The notes under the pieces are model-generated. The model made no database searches, was not told the origin of the DNA, and saw only the letters and a program-made list of their open reading frames with translations. DNA of 64,000 nucleotides from Escarpia spicata. Taxonomy: Eukaryota > Annelida > Polychaeta > Sabellida > Siboglinidae. The DNA is taken from assembly GCA_963995525.1 (NCBI GenBank), contig OZ023214.1, forward strand, positions 37,014,922 through 37,078,921. Reading direction: 5' to 3'. A program made the translations under genes and the position numbers. Positions 45,290 to 59,450 of this stretch are shown piece by piece; positions within the stretch are counted from its first letter, which is position 1, and each line of letters starts with the position of its first letter.

Positions 45290-46850
45290 ATCGACTGAAG
45301 CAAGTGCCTTCGTCACACTTCCTCGCACCTTTTGTTGTACAACTAGGACAATACGGCGCGCATGCTGAAAATGAAGAAACCGTTTCATAAAATTATATAT
45401 ATATATATATATATATTATAATAATGAAATGAAAATGTTCATCAAGTTGGAAGAAATGAAATAAGTACATAACTATAAATGTTCGACTCATAATCAACGT
45501 TTCAACGTCGATTGTGAGTCGAAAGTTCATATATATATATATATATATATATATAGGCAAATCGAACCTAATTTTAATTCATCGATTTATCTATCCCAAA
45601 ATGTTCTTTCGGCCGTACTATATAATTATCTTCTTGAGTATCCGAGAAATGTTTGTTCGCTGTGTCGTAACTAGAAGCTGCATTATTATGTATGCGCACC
45701 GCAGCAAAGGATCTAGTGTTAAATTCAAGTGTTTAAATTAATTTACATGGTTTCAAAAACACAAAACGTTGTCTTTACTAAAATTGTTTCACGTCTATCG
45801 TATTGGTTTCAGAGTCATTCTAGACCAGATCCAACAAGTTGCCAATTTCTAAACTTGTGACTCTAAACAGTGTTAGCACTCAATATATCACTCAGAACCA
45901 ATTCAGGGAAGAATCTATTAGTGTGAATGGCGATATTTTATAATTTCTTTATTTCTAAAACAAATGGGAATTCGAACATCCATGCTGATGCTCTAATGTC
46001 ATACCTTCACACGTTTCAGTTTGGGTATATCGGCTGTCGCAACCGTTTTTATCTCATTTTCCCGTAATTACGTATCATTCATAAGTTATGACACAAAAAC
46101 CACATGTGCGTTAAATGAAATACTGAAATATGAACATCGTCAATCGTTTGGCACCAGTAGGGCGCTATTTTTAACAAATAATGTGGACTTGCATTACAGA
46201 AACAGTATTGCCCAAACATATACACAGTGTTACTATGAGAAGGAAGGGGATGACAGAGTAGCGGCAGAATAACTGCAGCAACTGTAACAGCAACTGCACG
46301 AACAGCTGCACGAACAGCTGCACGAACACACGCATGAACAGAGGCAACAGCAATAACAGTAGTTGCGTCCTATAAACAAAACGTCATGGGGATATCTTGA
46401 GAAAGTTGTCAAATGTCACCGATGCATAGTGCGATCTTCGTACAGCGGCTGTCATGTGACATTCGCCAGTATGGACATAACATTATGTCAACGTGGAATA
46501 CAGCATACTAACACTGATAATGGGATCGTGAAAGACTCGGCCGCTCGTTGAGCAGAAGCAAGGTTGCTGACGGGTAACTGTACAGCTTTCTCAATATGAA
46601 AATAACATAATCTGGAATGAACACACACTCTAAATATCATATTGTGTTTGTTCAAATACTGGTTTATTCTAAACACTTATGACAGCTGTACTAATAACAA
46701 TAATAGTGGTCCTAATGAATTGATCCCGCGGCCTTTGTCTGTTCTTATGTGCATTTTGTCAACCAGTATCATATAATGTGTTGCTTTATCTATATTATGA
46801 TTTCAGGTGTGTAAGTTATACGATTGAATTCCGTAGGCATGCTTGTTTCA
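45290..46850. other. No gene recognised; (AT)n tracts
   Basis: (AT)n at about 45398-45416 and 45531-45555. A small GAACAGCTGCAC triplicate lies at 46293-46325. Frames are short and unrecognised. Confidence 0.5.
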
Positions 46851-46854
46851 TTTG

Positions 46855-47199
46855 TTATTTGGTATCTGCGTGATGAACTCTCCTATGTGTGTATCGCATT
46901 CGTTGGCGGACCATTGAACGAGGATGACATTGGCCAAGGGTCGGTGACTCAGGAACCAGATTCTTGATCTGCAGCTCTTTGTACAGTGGACCAGTAGGTT
47001 CCGGGTGGAAGTGAGGTTTACAGGTCTCCTCATTATTTCTCGTCTGCCGCTTCTCCACCCAATTCATGCTGTATAGGCGGTCTGTCTCCAGATGGAACGT
47101 TACCTGGTTGATGCCGCAGTGCTCATGTGGACGGTCGATCCCAGTTATCGGGGATAAAGTGGCCTTGTCCATGTAGTTCTTCACTATTCTTGAAACCAT
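46855..47199 (-). CDS. Candidate coding exon, unknown function
   Basis: A 114-codon minus-strand frame starting at the ATG at 47199, just behind a stop. Composition looks protein-like: mixed polar residues without simple repeats, e.g. FHLETDRLYSMNWVEKRQ, NEETCKPHFHPEPTGPLYK and ELQIKNLVPESPTLGQCHPR. No signal peptide, membrane segment or domain is recognised. A GTAACG donor-like site lies inside the frame after IN(Q), so only part may be exonic. It may be a terminal exon, a small gene or an old transposon fragment. Confidence 0.3.
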   Translation of the reverse strand: MVSRIVKNYMDKATLSPITGIDRPHEHCGINQVTFHLETDRLYSMNWVEKRQTRNNEETCKPHFHPEPTGPLYKELQIKNLVPESPTLGQCHPRSMVRQRMRYTHRRVHHADTK

Positions 47200-47529
47200 G
47201 ACTTAGCTTGGAAAACAGTTTTTTCCGGAAAAGCAGTCGATCAGATCTGCTGATCTTGTGTTGGTCTGCTTTGTCTCCATATGTACATTGTCCACGCTTG
47301 GCCTTAGATACAGCAAAGCGCCCAGTTGGCTACATAATGCGGCCATTTTGGGACTAGCAACAAACCGAACAAATCTACAATCCCGCTGGATACATAACCA
47401 ACTATCGTGAGGAACTGCACAGACATTAACGTTACACGTCGGTACGCGACTCGGTTTCAATATCTGCGCTGCGCGAGTCGGAGTGTGCCCTGAACTTGAT
47501 ACAAGCACAGTTGTCGTGTTTATCACTGT

Positions 47530-48290
47530 GTGGTTTCTTTGTGGAGGTTTGCTCTAAATGTTGCACCTAACTCGCACTTGGCAGTGAAGCAACACACGCG
47601 GACCAATTGGACAAACACTACCTTATGTCGTAAGAAATATAATGGTGGATACGTCCTTCGGTCAACCACATTTGGAGTACAAATACGTTAGTCACGGAAA
47701 CAATCATGGCTTCACGGTTTGTTGCATTGTGCTGTAGCGAATACACAATACCCGCGTAATTTAGACAGCTGCGGTGGTATAAATTATGTTGCAGATTCGC
47801 TATCTACTATCGTTGTTGTATTGTTGACATACGGCGCAATTGAAACATGTCACATAATACGATATGAAAGCTTTGAACATTTGTTGCGATAAGTGACGTT
47901 ATTAAACACATTGTTATGCGTGTCGATCGGTAAAAGTGTAATAATAGTAATTAACAAACTCGGTGTCGATCTTGACAGCAAGGCTGATTAAGCTGTTTAT
48001 AGCTAATTTCCGAAGTTTCCATGTGCATGTGACCATCTTGTTCGTTGTTCTTTACTATAATTGTGAAACAGTTAGCCATTATTCATTTGACTTGGCCCAC
48101 ACATGCTTCAACTCTCCACATGGTAACATAATTTAGGGTGGCAACATATATATGAGATCGTTGTGAGTGGAGTCGACAATGCTACGCGACTTGTGGGAAA
48201 TTTTGTGGTATATCAGAAATATAACATTTTAAATATTACGATGTTACAAACTTAGTTTATTTTTGTGATGTTTGCAACGAGGCCAATTCT
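47530..48290. other. No gene recognised
   Basis: AT-rich unique sequence with short frames only. Confidence 0.5.
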
Positions 48291-49400
48291 GGAAGTCGTA
48301 CATCCAGGCACTCGACTTTGTCTTCATCCTTCGTCGTGGTTATGGACAGTTATGTGATAGTCATATACCCAATATTGTTAACCTTTCTTCTCCGTTGCTG
48401 GCCGTAACCAGGGGGTTCGGTGGATTCACTCGAATCCCCTTTTACGAATCCCCGTTCGAACTGCAAAACCAACTATAATGGCTGTCAATGATTATGTCTC
48501 TACCTAAAGAAACGCGCACTTCATTCATGCATAAAGGCGTAGGATATCTTTCCAGTCAGGGTTCGGACTTTCTTGGCGCCTTATGAACCCCTCCAAAAAA
48601 GAACCCCCCCTCCACTCGAGCACACGCTCATGTTCATGCTAAGCCAACAGTTACAACACGACTATCAATGATTACCTAAGACATTGTGAACACAATTCTG
48701 GCGTGTAGGCGTAGGCTATCTTTCGGGGATGAGTGGCGGGGGTTTGGATTAACTCCACTTTAATGAACACCCTTTCGAAAACGACCCACCCCGTTCGCAT
48801 CCACACCCATGTAACTGTTAAACCAAGTATGTGGCTATCAAAAATTACCGTACGAAATATACACATAGTTTCTGCATGTGCACACAGGATGCTTCGGATG
48901 GAGTGAGGGGTGGGGAATCCCACCGTACGATTCCGAACATTGGGGACCCCTTTTTGAATTCCCACAAAATTTCTTGCTAAACCAACTACATGTAGAAGTG
49001 CAGTGTGTCTTAGAAATGCAGTGTATTTTGGGCGTGTCCTTTATTGCTCGGCGGTCGTCGTCGGCGGCGACGTTGGCACAATGCCGCGTTGTTATGCAAT
49101 GACATTATGCGAGGTTGACCGGCATATGGAACGCTGGCTTGTTGGGTGCAGTCAGACGAAAAGCGACGTGTGTGTGAGTGCTGCAATTAAAACGTTCTCT
49201 CTCTTCACCAGTGAGTTGTTTTATGTTACTTTGACACTACATGGTATAATTTATTACAGTAAGAAATATAGTCTGTGCTCATAATTATTGTACGTAGGCG
49301 TAGGATATCTTTGGGGTATACGACAAACCCCATTTTACAAACCCCCTCCGAAATCGAACACCCACAAATGTGGAACTGATTTACCGTGGTTGGATGGTTA
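48290..49400. repeat. Degenerate ~170-bp tandem repeat
   Basis: GCGTAGG(A/C)TATCTTT recurs at about 48537, 48708 and 49298. Segments like GAACCCCTTT..GAA and AACCAACTA..TGGCTATCAA..ATTAC recur between them (48460, 48640, 48820, 48980). Spacing is about 170 bp, and four to six units can be made out. Confidence 0.65.
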
Positions 49401-49499
49401 CTGTTACTTAGAATAAAATAATGGTTCGGATGCGCAACACAACACACAGTGTCCAAAACAATCGTCCATGTGGAACTATCGAGGTGTTGCAATTCATAG

Positions 49500-51854
<2,355 letters not shown>

Positions 51855-52204
51855 AACAAATAAATATATTGCAATAGTACTAATAATATTCTTTATTGTT
51901 ATTGTGAAATGGTATTAACAAAAATTCCGATTTGTAAGCTAATTCATTATTAAAATAACATAATTTGGCATATTAATACGCAATCATATCAGTTTGATTG
52001 CTAGGCAGGAATTTTATGAATGAGGTTCCTGCATTGTATAAATTGCAGTGCTCAGTTTTTTAATGTTACAATTCACCAAACAAAGAATAACAACTACAAA
52101 TGATCCAAGTTGCGCATACATCTGCCTAAACATTATATAGATTAAAACAAGGTTGTGTGTTCCTTATTTAAAAAAAAACATATCCTTAATATTAGAATAT
52201 ATAT

Positions 52205-52560
52205 GTTTGCGCGGTTCACACATTCAAGACAATTGATTCAGCGAACTTCATGATAATAATTACACTTACATGAGGTTCCCACATTCAAGACAACTGATTA
52301 AGCGAACTTCGAGGTATAATTACACTTACACGTGGTTCCCACATTCAAGACAACTGATTCTGCCAATGTCATGGTAATAATTACACTTACACGTGGTTCC
52401 CACATTCAAGACAACTGATTCAGCCAATTTCATGGTAATAATTACACTTACATGTGGTTCCCACATTCAAGACAACTGATTCAGCCAACTTTATGGTAAT
52501 AATTACCACCCTTTGCTGATTTCGGTTAACGGAACAGACAACCTCGCCTGAAATAAACAT
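52205..52560. repeat. Dispersed repeat with internal 61-bp tandem expansion
   Basis: Five copies of a 61-bp unit (GGTTCCCACATTCAAGACAA then CTGATTCAGCCAA and GGTAATAATTACACTTACA), followed by GGTTAACGGAACAGACAACCT. One unit plus the same trailing segment occurs at 29215-29340. Confidence 0.88.
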
Positions 52561-52829
52561 CTAATGAGAGTTCAGGCGTCATAATTCCGTGACGTACCAT
52601 GTGCGTGTGAGTGGGCGTACTTCTCTTCATGCAGGTTTGATACTTGTACCTGTCACAGCTTGTTGACTTGAAGCAACCTCTCAGAAACAACACCTGGTCG
52701 TCTTTCTCTTGTCGAAACACCTGACCACGGGGAATACTCTTGTTAGCATTTTCATAGATACAAATATTACAAAGCAACGTCAAAACACTAGTAGCTGTCG
52801 TTATAATAATCATAATAGTTGTTGTTGTT

Positions 52830-52840
52830 GTCGCCGCCGC

Positions 52841-52879
<39 letters not shown>

Positions 52880-52926
52880 CCTCGTCGTCCTCGTCGTCGT
52901 CGCCGTCGTCGCCGTCGTCGCCGTAG
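52830..52926. repeat. (GTC/GCC)n trinucleotide repeat
   Basis: About 32 GTC, GCC or CTC triplets. Long acidic or arginine-rich frames over it are artefacts of the repeat. Confidence 0.93.
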
Positions 52927-53319
52927 CCTGTCGTTTCCTCTGAAAATGCTATTATACCAGATTTGTAAATAGTTAATAATAATAATATATATATATATAA
53001 CACTACGTAATACTACAAGATTTCCAGTCAAAGTAACAAGCTGTAAATGGCAAGTGGCCAATGAAAATATTGGCGTAACGAGAAGCAACCTGTGTTTCGT
53101 GTCATCCATCCTTGGCAAATGTCAGTCAGTTTTGTTTTTAAACTTATATTCGAATATAATAACAATACTGTCAATGCCGTGTTCTTAACGATGGACTTCA
53201 ATATAAATTAACTGATTAATTAACTATGTAATTAACATATGCGTGATAACACATACACAAACATGCACGAACACACGAACGAACACACTCATATCCGCAC
53301 ATGTAAGTTATATATGTAT

Positions 53320-53564
53320 GTGTATGTGTGCTTGAGTATGTATGTACGTATTTACGTATGTGCGTATGTACGTATGTACGTATGCACGTATGCACGTCCG
53401 CACGTACGCACGTACGCATGTATGTATGTACGTATGTGTATCTGACCGTCACTATGCACGCACGCATACACACACGTACGTGCATACGTAGATACGTGTG
53501 TACATGTGCGTGTATGTGTGCACGTATACATGTGTGCACTTGTGAATGTGCGAACGTATGTGCT

Positions 53565-53642
<78 letters not shown>

Positions 53643-53690
53643 TGCGTGTATCTGCGTGTGTATGTGTGCGTGTGTATGTGTTTATGAGTG
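53320..53690. repeat. (GTATGTAC)-type and (TG)n microsatellite
   Basis: Irregular TATGTACG/TGCACGTA repeats at 53320-53540, then (TG)n at 53568-53640. Confidence 0.93.
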
Positions 53691-53772
53691 TATCTATGTA
53701 TGTGTACAGGCATGCGTGAGTATGTACGTGTGTGTGCGCGCGTGCTTTTGTGCGTGCGTTCGTGTGTTATGC

Positions 53773-54014
53773 TCAGCAGCTCGGTATCAGTGACCTTTGA
53801 TTTGATCTTTTAAACAATGTTCTTTTGTCTTCCCTGTTGAAGCACCCGTTGATACGCACCCAACATGTTTCATTGCAAGCGATACTAATGGTACTCTGCG
53901 TGTCTCCGCTTTCCGTGCATGTTGTACTGTCATCGTGGTCTATCGCGACGAGCCCCAGGTTGTTCAGGGTGAGACCGAATTGAGCCGTTCCGCCGCACAT
54001 CTTGCAACGGTGCT
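53773..54014 (-). CDS. Cysteine-rich cassette gene, last exon
   Basis: 242 bp from the acceptor TTTGAACAG|AG to TGA at 53773-53775. Incoming phase 1 matches the preceding exon. It reads (E)HRCKMCGGTAQFGLTL, then CTESGDTQSTISIACNETCW and VRINGCFNR before a basic tail. The initial CxxC and spaced cysteines differ from the furin-like modules and recall a Ly6/three-finger or other disulphide domain, but the signature is incomplete. No transmembrane segment or GPI signal is obvious. A donor-like GTGCGT inside (after TCW) allows an alternative in which translation continues elsewhere. Confidence 0.6.
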
Positions 54015-54189
54015 CTGTTCAAACCAAACGTTTTTACCCTGAGTTGTGGCTAATATAGTGTACGATAATATTTAATTATAGAAATGTCTACACGCACAAG
54101 TTACCAGAGTCAGAATACGTTAATGCAAATACACTGTTTATTTTTTATTTTTGACAATTTCACATATTATCACGGGCGCACCACACATT

Positions 54190-54236
54190 ACCACATACAC
54201 ACAGACACACAGACAGACAGACATACAGACAGACAT

Positions 54237-54309
<73 letters not shown>

Positions 54310-54331
54310 GAGACAGACAGACAGACAGACA

Positions 54332-54408
<77 letters not shown>

Positions 54409-54419
54409 ACAGGCAGGCA

Positions 54420-54457
<38 letters not shown>

Positions 54458-54640
54458 CACGCAGGCAGGCAGGCAGGCAGGCACGCAGGCACGCAGGCAG
54501 GCAGGCAGGCAGGCACGCAGGCACGCAGGCACGCAGGCACGCAGGCACGCAGGCACGCAGGCACGCAGGCACGCAGGCACGCAGGCACGCAGACACGCAG
54601 ACACGCAGACACGCAGACACGCAGACACGCAGACACACAG
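54190..54640. repeat. Compound tetranucleotide repeat (CAGA to CAGG to CAGGCACG to CAGACACG)
   Basis: A ~450-bp gradient: CAGA at 54200-54335, CAGG at 54335-54480, CAGG/CACG mixtures to 54590, CAGACACG to 54640. It lies in the intron just downstream (minus sense) of the donor at 54664. Confidence 0.97.
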
Positions 54641-54664
54641 ACACATACAGGTTGGTACTCCTAC

Positions 54665-54772
54665 CTCCGCATGTCTGCGTGTCGGGATCGTAAGCGTCGG
54701 GACGTGTGCATTCTCCGGGATCACATTTGTCAGCTCCGTTTATGGCACAACTGCTACACATGCCGACACAGG
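54665..54772 (-). CDS. Cassette exon, cysteine module 9
   Basis: Acceptor CCTTGACAG|CC, donor GGAG|GTAGGA. Encodes CVGMCSSCAINGADKCDPGE then CTRPDAYDPDTQTCGG. Six cysteines in the family spacing. The donor is followed within about 25 bp by the CAGN tetranucleotide tract. Confidence 0.85.
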
Positions 54773-55175
54773 CTGTCAAGGACAAGAGCAACACACTACA
54801 CATTAAGCAAGACACCCTGGATACTACTTGTCCTCCCAGGGCTCCATAGATAACTATAAACTCTGCTTTCTCTTGGGACTTAATACTCTAGTTACGTTAT
54901 ATGATACTTTGTGATTTACATAGTGATGTAAGCCGTAATGGAAACAGAAGCAGTAGAAGAAGAAGATGAAGACTTTCTAATAAATACATCCAATATTCTT
55001 AGTTTTCTATTTTTACTATTATGCAAACAAATCACTACCTGCTCGCAATCCACGTAGCTTGAAACAATCTATAATACATGTATCGTAATTTCAGAAATAC
55101 GCAAAACCAGTTGTTACTTTTAACTTATATTTTAACGATAAACGACACTGTCCAAAAATTACAACAGTACCGTAC

Positions 55176-55277
55176 CACCGCAATTTCCATCTGTAGTGAG
55201 TCCGTGCTGTGCGTCACATCGATCACACACTGTACGCCACCCAGTCACGTTACACCGGACACAGTAGTCAGGACACG
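55176..55277 (-). CDS. Cassette exon, cysteine module 8 (divergent)
   Basis: Acceptor GGGTTCCAG|CG, donor GGTG|GTACGG. Encodes CPDYCVRCNVTG then WRTVCDRCDAQHGLTTDGNC. Cysteine spacing is 3-2-8-2-11, with CxxC in place of CxxGxC, i.e. closer to a typical furin-like repeat. Contains the sequon NVT. Phase-1 boundaries fit its neighbours. Confidence 0.75.
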
Positions 55278-55299
55278 CTGGAACCCCGACATTCCGCTG

Positions 55300-56690
55300 T
55301 TTAGACCGTCGTAATAATAATAACAATATTTTTAGATTTATTCCTACTACAGGGTGTTAGATTCGGTTAAAACAATGTGCATTCGATTACTGTGTACATA
55401 CTCCAAAGGGCAGTGACATCAATTAATATTTTATGAAACAAATTCTTACATATATTCTCCGTATCATACATCACATCCTTTCCCAAATAAACTGTGAAGC
55501 CATAGTTTCTTATCCAGTCCACATCCGTCGTGGTTTTGAATGAGGCCATGACAATGATTGGTCTTCACGTCAAGTTGTAATTGTGCCAATATGTAATTGA
55601 AAACGGTTTAAAGTACATGAACCACTACCACTAAGAAGTAGACGAGAGAGCGTCGTCAGACGTGATATTGTATAGTTGGCATCTGTCTGTAAGAATAATA
55701 TAAAGGACAAGGTAACATCTCGTTGTCGACTGCAAGAGCAACGCGGCGCCAACAAATCGAATCAGGTTCATAATTGAAATACGTAAAACAACAAATGGAA
55801 ACAATCGCTTTGAAAATTCGCAGCTAATTTAAATGATTCTTTTCATTTTGAGACAGACGTAAACTGTAATGCACATTTGTTGATAGTATACAATATTGTT
55901 GTGATATAGCTGATGTTTTCACACGGTGGTAAATTAAACAAGATTCAGTCATAATGCCAGCGTGCAAGATAACCAGTAAACCACCAGAACAACTGCGCCT
56001 GGTTTACAATAACATGGTAACAGTATATAATATCATGCAGGGAATGGACATATAATTGTATCTGAAAATAACCTAATTTCGTGCAATAACCCTGTTATAA
56101 ATACATGTACCACCATTTCGACTATAGATCATGAACTTAAGATTAAGACAATACACTCTAATCTTGATATAATAACAAAACAATTTTTTTTTAATTGAGT
56201 TGTATCTGTCAGGAATGGACTACCTGGACACATCGTCAATAATACAGTTTAAATTTGGAACAAAGTTCGATAGACAGTTGTAGAAATTTACTTGATTTTG
56301 GATTTGTAAACGATATATTTGATATTACTATGCTAATGTAACTTTTCACCTAAACGGTGCATTATATATGATAATGGTTACATAAAAACGTTGTATTGTC
56401 TATTGTATTCAGTGTTGTTTGTGTATGTACATATGCGGTACCCATTAGACACAATATCTTAATAATGTTGGTCATAAATAAACCATCAATCAACTGCATG
56501 GCAACAGAGAAAATGGAAAGGGGCAAGACGTTAGCCAATGAAAAGAAGGCTGAAATGTCTAGCGGAGGGCTACATTCGGCAATTAATGGCCAATTGGTAA
56601 TGCGTGTGAGAAGCTAAATTGTAAAAGTTGAAAGAAATACATGGCATTTTACTCAGTGCAGTCTCGAGTAGTTTTGCGTCAGGTCAGCTT
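55300..56690. other. Intron of the cysteine-rich gene; nothing else recognised
   Basis: AT-rich. Short frames without domains. Confidence 0.5.
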
Positions 56691-56692
56691 AC

Positions 56693-56800
56693 CCACGCAG
56701 ATTTGGACACTCGAGTTATAGCCGTATCCTTCACGGCAACCTCCCGCATCACACATGTCAGCGCCGTTGTTCGTGCACGAGTCACAGTGTACAGCACACG
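56693..56800 (-). CDS. Cassette exon, cysteine module 7
   Basis: Acceptor GTATTTTCAG|CG, donor GTGG|GTAAGC. Encodes CAVHCDSCTNNGADMCDAGG then CREGYGYNSSVQICVG. Six cysteines; the usual K before the fourth Cys is M. Contains NSS. Confidence 0.87.
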
Positions 56801-57224
56801 CTGAAAATACCAGTTAAAACACATTCTCACTTTTGAAATTGTAGTACAACTGTGAAATGCTTCAGGGATCATATTGATATTGCTAGTGTTGTTATGAAAA
56901 TGCTTGGCGGATATAATAAAAGGTTAAGCATTCGCGATTTTCAAACGGCAATAACTCAAAAACAACAAATAAATCATGAAAATCAGAAAAGCGCAACCAA
57001 AAGGGGCATTGAACAGCGTGACGGAGGGGGTTAAAATTAGTTGAATATCAGGACACTACTTTTATAATATATTTCATTCAGATTGGGAATAAAAAAGGTT
57101 AATTTCGTTTAGTCTTTAAAAACAGCAAAGTCAAATAATATAATGTCACGTTTTATACGAAAGTTTTTTCTTGGCTCCACATGCATAACATTATTCATTT
57201 GTCCACATGCAACATACAATAGAA

Positions 57225-57310
57225 TGTGTGTGTGTGTGTGTGTGTGCGTGCGTGCGTGCGTGTGTGTGTGTTTGTGTGTGTGGTGTGCGTGTGCGTGTTC
57301 GTGTGCGTTT
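57225..57310. repeat. (TG)n/(TGCG)n microsatellite
   Basis: TG and TGCG repeats in the intron; a second GTGC-rich stretch lies at 57525-57715. Confidence 0.93.
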
Positions 57311-57797
57311 ACGTATGCGTGGTAGTATTTTTGAAATATGATCAAGACAAGATGATGACGTCTGAAATTACTCCAGCCAGCGTTCCTGCTGCTATGATAC
57401 GTCACAATTGATGGATACAGTACGACGCCTTTTGTCTACGTCACAATCATTACGCGCGCGACCTCCGTCAAGCATCGCCCTGCCAACAATGTTGATAATA
57501 GTGTGTAGAGGCGCGCGATGGGGCGGGCGTGCGTGCGCGCGTGCGTGCGTGTATGCTTGTCTTTATGTTTGTGATGTGCTTGCCTATGCGCTTGCGCTTG
57601 CGCGTGTGAGTGTGCTTGTGGGTGTGTGTGAATGTTTGCGTGTGCGTGCGTGTGTGTGCGCCGGCGTGCATATTGGCATATGTGTGCATGCGTGCGTGCG
57701 AGCGTGCGTGCGATGTATCGTATCACAGTAACTGGGTACAGTAGGGACACGCATTATGATCAGAAGAACAGGGGAAGCCGACAGAAACGATACTCAC

Positions 57798-57902
57798 CTG
57801 CGCAAGTCTGGTTGTCGGACATTACATATCCGACGAGACATTGACCGTTGTCACATTTCCCTGGGCCTTCGGTCTTGCAACTCTTACAGTGGGAATCACA
57901 GG
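57798..57902 (-). CDS. Cassette exon, cysteine module 6
   Basis: Acceptor GGTTTCAG|CC, donor GCAG|GTGAGT. Encodes CDSHCKSCKTEGPGKCDNGQ then CLVGYVMSDNQTCAG. One residue shorter than most modules; GPGKCDNGQC is the clearest family signature. Contains NQT. Confidence 0.9.
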
Positions 57903-58001
57903 CTGAAACCAACAGGATTATAATTAGCTTCATGTGTCACGACAACGGGTCACTATCGGCAGACTTTTTCTACCGAATGACCATGGCTTATCACTGATAT
58001 C

Positions 58002-58543
58002 AAAAATAGATAAGCGAGCGAAAACTGTCAAACACGTTCCAAAAATGCCTTTTTAATGATTGCTAGTACCAATACGGTTCGTCGGATCCCAACAATATTG
58101 ATGTCATTTGAAAGTTTAAGCGTTCTGCTATTCAAACATATAAATGGTTTCCTGATAATCATTCCTAAAATTAACCGAAAACGGACCTACAACCGGACCC
58201 GTTCCGGTGTCTTAGACACTGCGAACCATGTTGTTTCGTCGACACAGTTCACCAATCTACCGATTGAGGCACCACTATCTGATTTCATGGTATAAGCTCC
58301 ACCGTTCCAATCGTTCGGAACCGTACAGAACACCGAAAACGGCATGATTGTAGGTCCATTTATCGGTGTTCTTTGAACGGTTACCGGGAAATCTAGATGT
58401 CGCTAGAATAACAAAAAGTGCATCCTTTCAAATGATACCAAGATCGTCGGGACAGAACGAGCCGTGAGGGTGCTAGCGACCGTAGAATTTCATGTTTTAG
58501 ACGTGTTCTGAGTTGTTAATTTTTCGCTCGCTTATCTATTTTT
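58002..58543. mobile_element. Palindromic MITE copy B, both ends intact
   Basis: Left end AGATAAGCGAGCGAAAA and right end TTTTCGCTCGCTTATCT are exact inverse complements. TGATAT lies at 57995-58000 and again at 58546-58551, a candidate target duplication. Symmetry continues inward (CGGTTCGTCGGATC against GATCGTCGGGACAG; CATTTGAAA against TTTCAAATG). Sits in the intron between modules 5 and 6 and has no ORF. Confidence 0.88.
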
Positions 58544-58659
58544 GCTGATATGCATTACAATATTCAACTAAACAGTATAAGTTAGGTCTATATCACTTTT
58601 GCAATGTACAGTTTTTAATTGTTGTAATTGATAAACTTGTGTTTGTATAGCCTGCCGAA

Positions 58660-58663
58660 TTCC

Positions 58664-58694
<31 letters not shown>

Positions 58695-58696
58695 GC

Positions 58697-58727
<31 letters not shown>

Positions 58728-58815
58728 GTATATAGGTAGATAGAGATATAGCTCGAGATATGGATATAGATAGATAGATAGATGGATGGATGGATGGATG
58801 GATGGATGGATGGAT
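58660..58815. repeat. (AT)n, (GATA)n and (GGAT)n compound microsatellite
   Basis: TA dinucleotides at 58666-58732, then GATA/GGAT tetranucleotides to 58810. Confidence 0.95.
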
Positions 58816-58999
58816 GGATAGATAGATAGGCATTTATTCAGTTTTCTTAGTTCGAGTAGGGCATAGCAACACATAAGTCTATGACTTCAGCTATGTTCTT
58901 TCAGCAGCACCAGCATCAAACCATACTGTGCATGTATTATGTTGCTGTTGTTGAATAAACGTTCATTCATTCATTCATAGGTAGATATATAGATAGATA

Positions 59000-59450
59000 C
59001 ATAGATACAAAATGATTAATATAAAGGTGACTACTTATTTCCTAAAATTTGTCTCTGTTCTGGATGAGCGAATGTGTGATGACACTATGTTCACCTTGAA
59101 TGTGATGCAATTCGCTATCGGCAGCCAATGCAGCCACTTTAACATAGGTGTGATGTGCTGCCTACTGGTGCGTGTCACTAGTCTGGCAGCATTGTTCTGC
59201 ACTCCTTCAAGCTGTCTGGGATGAGGGTAGGTTGAAGAAGAGTTAGTTGCAGTAATTCAGACGAGAGGTAACGAATGCATTGACAGCAATTTGGCGGTTT
59301 CTCTTGTAGGATAATGCACATTGAAAACAACCTGTACACGTGATAGTTACATCCAGCACTCACAGCAATCACATGAGTGCCATCGTCAGATATTGGTCCA
59401 TGTGAACCCCTAAATTTCGTATGCGCCCTACTAGTAAACGTGTGTCATAT
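59000..59450 (-). pseudogene. LINE RT C-terminal remnant in intron
   Basis: Minus strand contains a GV-MD-LTMATHVIAVSAGC-like stretch, NYHVYRL, then (frame changes) TSRLNYCN, VQNNAARLVTRTSR and WLHWLPIANCITF, in the order usual for the thumb and C-terminal region of many LINE RTs. Multiple frame changes. Confidence 0.65.

Noticed and set aside
52709..53118. Poly-Arg and poly-Asp frames
   Set aside because: Produced by the (GTC/GCC)n trinucleotide repeat.
54138..54815. 225-codon minus-strand frame with Cys-rich repeats
   Set aside because: Only 54665-54772 is exon-like, with splice sites; the remainder is translated tetranucleotide repeat in the intron.
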